From assembly GCF_030581075.1 (NCBI RefSeq), contig NZ_JAUQSW010000003.1, positions 310,001-374,000 on the forward strand: 64,000 nt of DNA. The letters run 5' to 3'. Made by a program: the position numbers and the translations under genes. Under the pieces are notes generated by a model. That model saw only the letters and a program-made list of their open reading frames with translations. It was not told where the DNA came from and ran no database searches. Position 1 is the stretch's first letter. Each line of letters begins with the position of its first letter. This document shows, piece by piece, positions 58,404 to 64,000 of this stretch. This DNA is from Hymenobacter cheonanensis (GTDB taxonomy: Bacteria > Bacteroidota > Bacteroidia > Cytophagales > Hymenobacteraceae).

Positions 58404-59487
58404 GATTGTTTTAAGTCTGCTCATCTCGCTAGCCCACGCCCAGGTACCCAACGACAATATCGAAAACCGCCGCCCGTTGCGGGCCGAGGAAACCATTACC
58501 TCCAGCACTGTGGGCTGTACTGTGCAGCGCGCCTGCGTAGATGAGCGCCTCACGGGCAAGTGCATCGAGTATCACAACGACCAATGGTTTGAGTTTCGGC
58601 CGCCGGCCACCGGCACATACTACGTGAATATTGGTGGGCAGCGCTGCCGCGCTGTGCGCGGCGTGCAGCTAGTGGTGCTCACGGGCACGCCGTGCCAGCC
58701 GGCCACGTACCGCCTTTTGTCGTGCACCTCGCTAGGCACCCAGGATAACTTGTTTGTGCCTTTGCCCAACCTGCAGGCCGGCCAGGCCTACCTGCTCGAT
58801 GTGGACGGTTATCTCAAGGATTATTGCAGTTTTACGCTGCAGGTAAGTGGGCAGGCGCGGGGCCTGCCGGTGGTGCCCGCGCCTGCCGTGCCCCAGGGCC
58901 TGCCCGCCATGAGCCGCGTGGTGACCCTAGCCTGGCAAGTACCCGACTCGCTCAGCGCTGCTCGCTACTGCCGGGTGCTGCGCCGCGAGCTGCACGAGTT
59001 TCGGGCCCGCGAAATCAGGCACGAGCCCTTGGTAACCAATACTTTCGGCCAGCACCAGCTAGCGTACAGCATTGCCGATACCTTACCCAGCCCCGGCCAG
59101 TACCTCTACCAGGTGGTGGCCGAAGGCGACCCCGCCGATGGCCCGCCTACGCTGCTGCGGCAGCAGTGGCTGGCCTATAGCCAGCTGCGCCCCATTATGC
59201 CCGGGGCAGTGGCCGCCGATGTGGCCTTTCTGGAACTGCCGCTAGGGCGCTACCCGCGCCGGGCGCAGCTGGCCGTGCTCATCAGCGACCCCACCACTGG
59301 CCGGGTGCTGCGCCGACTGCCGCTGGCCCTGGCTCCGACTGCTAGCCCTGGCCAGGGCCGCGTCTACGCCCAGCCCTGGTTCGATGCGGGAATTCGGCAG
59401 GTGGCCGTGGCCATTACCTGCTACCCGCCCGGTGGCGCGCCCTACACCGAGCACCTGCTGCTGCCGGTAAGTACGCCGAAACCCTGA
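58399..59487 (+). CDS. Exported protein of unknown function whose start codon lies in a palindromic repeat
   Basis: 362 residues from the ATG at 58399. The signal peptide MTIVLSLLISLAHAQ is only about 15 residues, and its first two codons come from the end of palindrome copy D. The in-frame region before it is repeat sequence and has no signal-peptide character, so this start is the best choice. The first mature domain (about 20-150) contains several cysteines (CTVQRACVDERLTGKCIEY) and the pattern WFEFRPPATGTYYVNIGGQ, reminiscent of secreted PPC-type beta-sandwiches. The C-terminal half has two fibronectin-like strands regions. No sorting domain is visible. The role is unknown; it separates ccmE from ccmF. 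Confidence 0.75.
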   Translation: MTIVLSLLISLAHAQVPNDNIENRRPLRAEETITSSTVGCTVQRACVDERLTGKCIEYHNDQWFEFRPPATGTYYVNIGGQRCRAVRGVQLVVLTGTPCQPATYRLLSCTSLGTQDNLFVPLPNLQAGQAYLLDVDGYLKDYCSFTLQVSGQARGLPVVPAPAVPQGLPAMSRVVTLAWQVPDSLSAARYCRVLRRELHEFRAREIRHEPLVTNTFGQHQLAYSIADTLPSPGQYLYQVVAEGDPADGPPTLLRQQWLAYSQLRPIMPGAVAADVAFLELPLGRYPRRAQLAVLISDPTTGRVLRRLPLALAPTASPGQGRVYAQPWFDAGIRQVAVAITCYPPGGAPYTEHLLLPVSTPKP

Positions 59488-59713
59488 GCAAAATGTGTTA
59501 TTAATGAATAAATTAACGCTACTCAGTAGCGTTGCCAGCGGGCTGGCCGGCGTAGCTAACGGCTAGTGGGCCAGTAAAATAAGAAGCAAACATGAAAGCC
59601 AGGAGCGTAAATTGACTGCCTGGCCGCCCGGCTTTGGTGGCCTTGGCAATGCCGCTTTTAGGCCTATCTTTCAGCCGGTTTCTGCTAGGCCCGCTTATTT
59701 ATTCTTTATTCGT

Positions 59714-60475
59714 ATGAGTTCTTCCGCTACTGCCACGGCACCCCTTGCCCAGCTGGCCTGCGTGGTGGTGGACGACAATGAGATGAACCGGCTGGCGCTG
59801 GAGCATTATGTGAGCATAACGGAAGGCCTGACCCTGGCCGGCACCTTCGCCGATGGCGTAGCCTGCCTGAATTATTTCCGGTCGGGGGGGCGGGCCGATA
59901 TTCTGCTGCTCGACATCACCATGCCCGAACTCACGGGCCTCGAACTGGTGCGCATTCTGCCCCAGCCCCTGCCCGATGTAGTGCTCGTGACCTCGCACCG
60001 CGACTACGCCGTGGATGCCTTTGAGCTGCGCGTGACCGACTACCTGGTGAAGCCGCTCGACTACGCCCGCTTCAGCCGCACCGTCGACCGCATCCGGAGC
60101 CAGCGCGCCGCCCTGGCCCCGCCCCCCGCCGAAGCCGCCGAGGCCATGTTTGGGGCCGATGGCAACACGCTGTTTCTCAAGATTAACAACCGCCTGATGC
60201 GCGTCAATTTTGACGAGGTGCTGTATATCGAGGCTATGTCGATGTATTCGGTGCTCGTCACGCTCAAGCACAAGCACATTGTGTACGCCACGCTCAAAAC
60301 CTTTGAGGAGCGCCTGCCTTTCGCGCATTTTGTGCGCGTGCACCGTTCCTATATGGTAAATACACAGCTCATTGAGGCCATCGAGGATAACCAGCTGCAG
60401 CTGCCCGGTGGCCACGAAGTGCCCGTGGCCAAGGCCTACCAGGAAAGCTTTTTCAAACGCCTGCGCGGCATTTAA
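59714..60475 (+). CDS. LytTR-family DNA-binding response regulator
   Basis: 253 residues from the ATG at 59714. The receiver domain at about 13-130 has the acidic pair in CVVVDDNEMN, the phosphoacceptor D67 in ILLLDITMPEL, the conserved switch threonine in VLVTSHRDY and the lysine in YLVKPLDY. A LytTR DNA-binding domain at about 150-250 has KINNRLMRVNFDEVLYIEAM, then FVRVHRSYMVN and a basic end FFKRLRGI. It should regulate transcription after phosphorylation. No LytS-type sensor is adjacent; the neighbour across a bidirectional terminator is a hybrid histidine kinase. The start was chosen at the beginning of the receiver fold, not 34 codons upstream. Confidence 0.93.
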   Translation: MSSSATATAPLAQLACVVVDDNEMNRLALEHYVSITEGLTLAGTFADGVACLNYFRSGGRADILLLDITMPELTGLELVRILPQPLPDVVLVTSHRDYAVDAFELRVTDYLVKPLDYARFSRTVDRIRSQRAALAPPPAEAAEAMFGADGNTLFLKINNRLMRVNFDEVLYIEAMSMYSVLVTLKHKHIVYATLKTFEERLPFAHFVRVHRSYMVNTQLIEAIEDNQLQLPGGHEVPVAKAYQESFFKRLRGI

Positions 60476-60490
60476 AAAGGGATAGAAATT

Positions 60491-60546
60491 AAAAGAGCGG
60501 CAGCTAAAAGGCTAAGCATTCAGTAGCCTTTTAGCGCCGCTCTTTT
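60491..60546. terminator. Bidirectional terminator between the regulator and the hybrid kinase
   Basis: Arms AAAAGAGCGGC and GCCGCTCTTTT plus the inner stem GCTAAAAGGCTA/TAGCCTTTTAGC, with a nine-base loop and one unpaired base on each side. It serves the convergent genes ending at 60475 and 60550. Confidence 0.88.
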
Positions 60547-60549
60547 GGC

Positions 60550-63312
60550 TTATAATTCCCCGGGCAGCTCCCGTAGTACATTCTCCACGGCGGCCAGCAG
60601 CTGGGTGGTGGCTAGCTGGCGGGCCGGCTCGTCGGGGGTGGGCAGCTGGGTGGGCGGCGGCTCCAGAATGTGCATGGCCGCAATAGCACTTTCGATGCTG
60701 AGCGTGAGTAAGTTGGGTTTGATGTGGTGCACCAGCTCGGCCACCAGCAGCCAGTCACGGGCCTCGGCGGCGGCCCGTATCTTGTCGAGGCTAGGGGGCA
60801 TGTGCGTCAAAAAGGAGTTGACCATGCCGGTCACAAAGGCCTGGTTGCCCTTGGCATCGTGGTAAAGCTTGGCCAGGGTATAGGCCGGGGGCGGGGCCAG
60901 CGCCAGGGCGACGGTGGGCTGGCGCAGCAGGTTGATGAGCTTGGCGTAGAGGTGCTCCTCGGCAAAGGGCTTGGCGAGGTAGTCGTCCATGCCGGCGGCC
61001 AGGTATTTTTCGTTGTCGCTGCGAAACACGTTGGCCGTAAGGGCCAGCACCGGCACGCCGGCGCGGGCGGGGTCGGGCAGCTGGCGCAGCTGCTGCGTTA
61101 CCTCGATGCCGCTCAGGTGCGGCATCTGAATGTCCATCAGCACGGCGTCGTAAACGTTTTCGAGCAGCTTGTTCAGGGCCACGCGGCCATCCTCGGCCTC
61201 ATCTACCTCCACGCCCCATTGCAGCAGGTGCAGGCGCGCCACGGTGCGGTTGATGGGGTTGTCTTCGGCCAGCAGCACCCGCACGCCGCGCAGCTGCCCG
61301 GTGTCGAAGGCATCGGCCAGCACCGGCTCGGGCTGCTGGGTTTTGAGCAGCGGGATGGTAAACGAAAACGTGCTGCCCTGGCCCAGCTTGCTGCTCACGC
61401 TCAGCTCGCCGCCGAGCTGCGTCACGAGCGCCCGGCTGATGGTGAGGCCCAGCCCGGTGCCGCCGTAGCGGCGCGTGGTGTCGGCATAGGCCTGAGTGAA
61501 GCTCTCAAAAATGCGCTCCAGCGCCTCGGGCCCGATGCCAATGCCCGAGTCCTGCACAGTGAAGCGCACGAGGTATTCCTCGTCGGTTTCATCCACCAAA
61601 AAGCTGCGCAGCCACACGCTGCCGCTGGTGGTGAACTTGATGGCGTTGGAGAGCAGGTTGAGTAAAATCTGGTTGAGGCGGAAGGGGTCGCTCAGTACCC
61701 AGGGCGCTTCGTCGGCGGCGAAGGGCTTGAAGCCGAATACCAGCCCCTTCTCCTGGGCCTGCAAGGTGAGCGTGGCCACGGCCTGCTGCATCGAGTCGTG
61801 CAGGTGAAAGGCCACGGCCTCCATCTCCAGCTTGCCCGAATGAATTTTCGATACGTCGAGCACGTCGTTCAGCACCCCCAGCAGGTGCGTGCCCGAGCTG
61901 CGAATAGTGCGCACAAACTCCTGCTGCTGCGGGCTGAGGCGGGTTTTAGCCAGCAGCGCGGCCATGCCCAGCACGCCGTTCATGGGCGTCCGAATTTCGT
62001 GGCTCATGTTGGCCAAAAAGTTTTCGCGGGCCTTGGCGGCTTCTTCGGCGGCCAGCTGGGCGGCCTTTAGGGCGGTGATGTCGGTGCTGACCCCTAGTAC
62101 CTGTACCGTGCCATCGGGGCGCACCAGCGGGCGCTTGATGGAATAGAACCAGCGCTCCTCGCCCGTGGGCGAGGTCGAGCGCTCTTCGGCCACTACCTCG
62201 CGGCCGGTGGCCAGCACCTGGGCATCGATGGCGGCGTACTCGGCCGCTTCGCGCTCCTTGGCGCGGCGCACCTGCTCGGTAGGCGCAAAAAGGGCCGCCT
62301 GCTCATCCAGCTTAAACAGGGCCCGGTTGCCAAATACTACTTCGCCCGCGGCATCGCGCACGTACACCGGGCTAGGGCTGGTGTTGAGCACCTGCTCCAT
62401 AAACTCCTGCTGCTCGCGGCGCTCGGCCTCGCTGCGCTGGCTGCGCTCCTCGGCCTGCACGCGGGCCGTCACGTCGAGGCCGCTGCCCAGCATGTAGGGC
62501 AGGCCCTTGCCCGCGCCCGCCAGCACTTTGAACTGCCGCTGGTGGTGCATTTCGCCGCCCGGCACCGGGGTGCGGTCGACCCAGCTCACGGGCTCGGTAC
62601 TCGCCTCGGCCAGCTCAAACATGCGGTCGCGCTGCTCGGCCAGCTCCATCGGAAAGCCGTAGCGGGCGCAGTACTCGGCCAGGGTGCGGCCGGGCAGCCA
62701 GGCGCGGTGCTCGGGGTCGGGCACGGCCTGGGGGTTCACGTACACGTAGCGGCGCTGCTCGTCGAGCACGGCAATCTCCACGGGCACCTCATCAAGAATG
62801 GTTTCGTAGAATTTGCGTTGTGCGTCGCGTTGGTTTTCAGCCTGTTGGTGCTGCGTTACATCGCGGTAGCTCAGCAGCCAGCCCGTGGCTTCGCCCAGGG
62901 CTACGGCCCGGGCGTCGCGCTCCAGCACGCGCCCATCGCGTAGCCGCAGCAGCGTGTTCGGGATGTAGTCGGCCCGCACCGTGGCCAGTTCGGCAGTGTA
63001 GGCCTGCGGGTCGTCGAGGTAGGGCTGCATCAGCGCCGTGAGTTGGGTAGTGGGCAGCCCTACGCACTGGCTGGCGGCCAACGGCAAGCCGAGCAGGGTG
63101 CAAAACTGGTCGTTGGCCAGCAGCACATTCTTGTCAGCATCGAGCAGCAGCAGGCCATCGCGCAGGCCACTGGCTAGGGCAGCCAGGTGCTGGCGGGCCT
63201 GGGCCGCCTCGGCGCGCGCCTGGGCCAGGGTGGGCTTGGGTGGGGCAGGGGGGGCGGGGCTGGCGGCCGGCAGCGCGCCGGCCGCCGCCGGTAAGGAACC
63301 AGGAGCAGGCAT
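60550..63312 (-). CDS. Hybrid sensor histidine kinase with PAS domains, receiver and Hpt
   Basis: 920 residues from the ATG at 63312; a TTG 12 codons upstream is possible but weaker. No membrane segment, so it is a cytosolic sensor. Three PAS-like domains are at about 35-150, 165-285 and 305-425 (GLRDGLLLLDADKNVLLAND, EIAVLDEQRRYVYVNPQAV, SPVYVRDAAGEVVFGN). The kinase core has H438 in ANMSHEIRTPMNGVLG, the N box in LLNLLSNAIKF and G boxes in DSGIGIG and YGGTGLGL. A receiver carries D727 in AVLMDIQMPHLSG. A C-terminal Hpt has H862 in LVHHIKPNLLTL. It lies convergent with a LytTR regulator and divergent from ccmF. Confidence 0.93.
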   Translation of the reverse strand: MPAPGSLPAAAGALPAASPAPPAPPKPTLAQARAEAAQARQHLAALASGLRDGLLLLDADKNVLLANDQFCTLLGLPLAASQCVGLPTTQLTALMQPYLDDPQAYTAELATVRADYIPNTLLRLRDGRVLERDARAVALGEATGWLLSYRDVTQHQQAENQRDAQRKFYETILDEVPVEIAVLDEQRRYVYVNPQAVPDPEHRAWLPGRTLAEYCARYGFPMELAEQRDRMFELAEASTEPVSWVDRTPVPGGEMHHQRQFKVLAGAGKGLPYMLGSGLDVTARVQAEERSQRSEAERREQQEFMEQVLNTSPSPVYVRDAAGEVVFGNRALFKLDEQAALFAPTEQVRRAKEREAAEYAAIDAQVLATGREVVAEERSTSPTGEERWFYSIKRPLVRPDGTVQVLGVSTDITALKAAQLAAEEAAKARENFLANMSHEIRTPMNGVLGMAALLAKTRLSPQQQEFVRTIRSSGTHLLGVLNDVLDVSKIHSGKLEMEAVAFHLHDSMQQAVATLTLQAQEKGLVFGFKPFAADEAPWVLSDPFRLNQILLNLLSNAIKFTTSGSVWLRSFLVDETDEEYLVRFTVQDSGIGIGPEALERIFESFTQAYADTTRRYGGTGLGLTISRALVTQLGGELSVSSKLGQGSTFSFTIPLLKTQQPEPVLADAFDTGQLRGVRVLLAEDNPINRTVARLHLLQWGVEVDEAEDGRVALNKLLENVYDAVLMDIQMPHLSGIEVTQQLRQLPDPARAGVPVLALTANVFRSDNEKYLAAGMDDYLAKPFAEEHLYAKLINLLRQPTVALALAPPPAYTLAKLYHDAKGNQAFVTGMVNSFLTHMPPSLDKIRAAAEARDWLLVAELVHHIKPNLLTLSIESAIAAMHILEPPPTQLPTPDEPARQLATTQLLAAVENVLRELPGEL

Positions 63313-63412
63313 GGGGTGTAGAACTAAAACAGCCGTCAAGGTAGACAAAAAACCGGCCTGCGGCTTTAGGTAGCAGGCAGCCCGGTGCGATGCACCCCCG
63401 CCCGCCAGGCGG

Positions 63413-63420
63413 TACCTTTG
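63413..63420 (+). promoter_or_regulatory. Predicted -7 promoter box (TACCTTTG) for ccmF
   Basis: TACCTTTG matches TAnnTTTG and ends 19 bases before the GTG start of ccmF. It gives ccmF its own promoter, separate from ccmBCDE. Confidence 0.6.
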
Positions 63421-63439
63421 CCAAAAAACCAGCTAGCTC

Positions 63440-64000
63440 GTGAATTTACTTATCGGAAACCTCGGTCAGGCCAGCGTCATTCTGGCCTTCGTGGCGGCGG
63501 CAGTGGCCGCCTACGGCTACTTTCAGGCGGCGCGGGGCCGGGCCCTCGGCCAGGCCGACGCAAGCTGGCTGCGGCTGGCGCGGGGCGCGTTCTTCGTGCA
63601 CGGCGCGGCCGTGGTAGGCGTGGTGTTCTGCCTGTTCAACATCATCTACGCCCACCGCTACGAGTACTACTATGCGTGGTCGCACTCCAGCAACCACCTG
63701 CCCATTCACTTCATGATTTCCTGCTTCTGGGAAGGCCAGGAGGGCAGCTTCCTGCTCTGGATATTCTGGCACGTGGTGCTGGGGCTAGGCATCATGAAGT
63801 TCAATAAGCAATGGGAAGCGCCTGTGCTAGCCGTGTTTGCCACGGTGCAAGCCTTCCTGGTGAGCATGATTTTGGGCGTAGTCGTAGCTGGCGTCAAGAT
63901 TGGCTCATCGCCCTTCATTCTGCTGCGTGACTTTATGGTGGACCTGCCGGTGTGGAAGATGAACCCCGATTTCGTGCCCAAAGACGGCTCGGGCCTCAAC
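63440..64000 (+). CDS. ccmF: CcmF, haem lyase subunit of cytochrome c maturation, N-terminal part
   Basis: 187 codons from a GTG at 63440 run to the right edge without a stop. Membrane segments are visible at about 5-27 (IGNLGQASVILAFVAAAVAA), 48-68, 97-117 and 127-150. The hydrophobic pattern with NHLPIHFMISCFWEGQEGSF and LLWIFWHVV is the conserved CcmF/CcsA start, including the WEGQEGS motif. CcmF receives haem from holo-CcmE and attaches it to apocytochromes. A TACCTTTG box 19 bases upstream gives it its own promoter. In many Bacteroidota it directly follows ccmE; here it is separated from it by three genes. Confidence 0.92.
   Translation, partial: MNLLIGNLGQASVILAFVAAAVAAYGYFQAARGRALGQADASWLRLARGAFFVHGAAVVGVVFCLFNIIYAHRYEYYYAWSHSSNHLPIHFMISCFWEGQEGSFLLWIFWHVVLGLGIMKFNKQWEAPVLAVFATVQAFLVSMILGVVVAGVKIGSSPFILLRDFMVDLPVWKMNPDFVPKDGSGLN

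Noticed and set aside
59515..59533. Hairpin AACGCTAC/GTAGCGTT after the exported protein gene as terminator
   Set aside because: Only eight base pairs with a three-base loop and no T run; too weak to list as a terminator.

Overview
The window looks like the chromosome of a GC-rich Bacteroidota, most likely Hymenobacter or a close relative (Cytophagales). The support is direct: SusC/SusD pairs, the type IX secretion genes porU and porV, several proteins ending in type IX sorting domains, TAnnTTTG promoter boxes, absence of Shine-Dalgarno sequences, and a CcmE of the CxxxY type. I found no rRNA, tRNA, CRISPR array, phage or intact insertion sequence. The genus is inference from protein flavour and base composition.

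Layout. 1-2587: secreted M36 (fungalysin-type) metalloprotease, cut by the left edge. 3225-6916: two paralogous carboxypeptidase-regulatory-domain exported proteins flanking an alpha/beta-hydrolase-like protein whose nucleophile serine is glycine. 7064-10246: feoA-feoB ferrous iron uptake plus a small unknown protein. 10323-22846: three minus-strand susC-susD pairs; the most upstream susC is a 3' remnant. 22850-24900: AT-rich patch with a type IX-secreted protein. 25116-31696: plus-strand run of rnd, a large regulatory-domain protein, mltG, dtd, a MazG-like pyrophosphohydrolase and anmK. 31853-37181: minus-strand CARDB repeat protein, DivIC/FtsB-like protein and enolase. 37410-41707: YdeI-like protein, glycosyltransferase, outer-membrane lipoprotein, DUF3500 protein. 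42148-50627: minus-strand MBL hydrolase - pssA - porU - porV - degenerate M16 peptidase, probably one transcript group. 50710-55290: FAD oxidoreductase and a large TolB-propeller/beta-barrel fusion. 55387-58286: ccmB - methyltransferase - ccmC - ccmD - ccmE. 58399-63312: three genes (secreted protein, LytTR regulator, hybrid histidine kinase) standing between ccmE and ccmF. 63440-64000: start of ccmF.

How genes work together. PorU and PorV attach proteins carrying C-terminal sorting domains to the cell surface; clients in the window are at 23259, 32335 and 40313, and probably the M36 protease. The Ccm genes handle haem for c-type cytochromes. FeoAB imports Fe(II). MltG, AnmK and DivIC/FtsB belong to wall turnover and division. 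No glycoside hydrolase accompanies the SusCD pairs, so their substrates cannot be read from context.

Most unusual signal: a family of imperfect palindromes of about 83-111 bp (full copies at 26325, 35789, 43496 and 58312; fragments at 24974 and 30451) whose outer arms end in GCATGAC. In at least two cases the repeat supplies the start codon of the following exported protein, so a mobile-looking palindrome appears to have become part of gene 5' ends and signal peptides. Other items worth a second look: a 46-bp perfect palindrome directly after the truncated susC, a dead-looking alpha/beta hydrolase, a zinc-site-less M16 protein beside porUV, near-leaderless promoters, and the split ccm locus.
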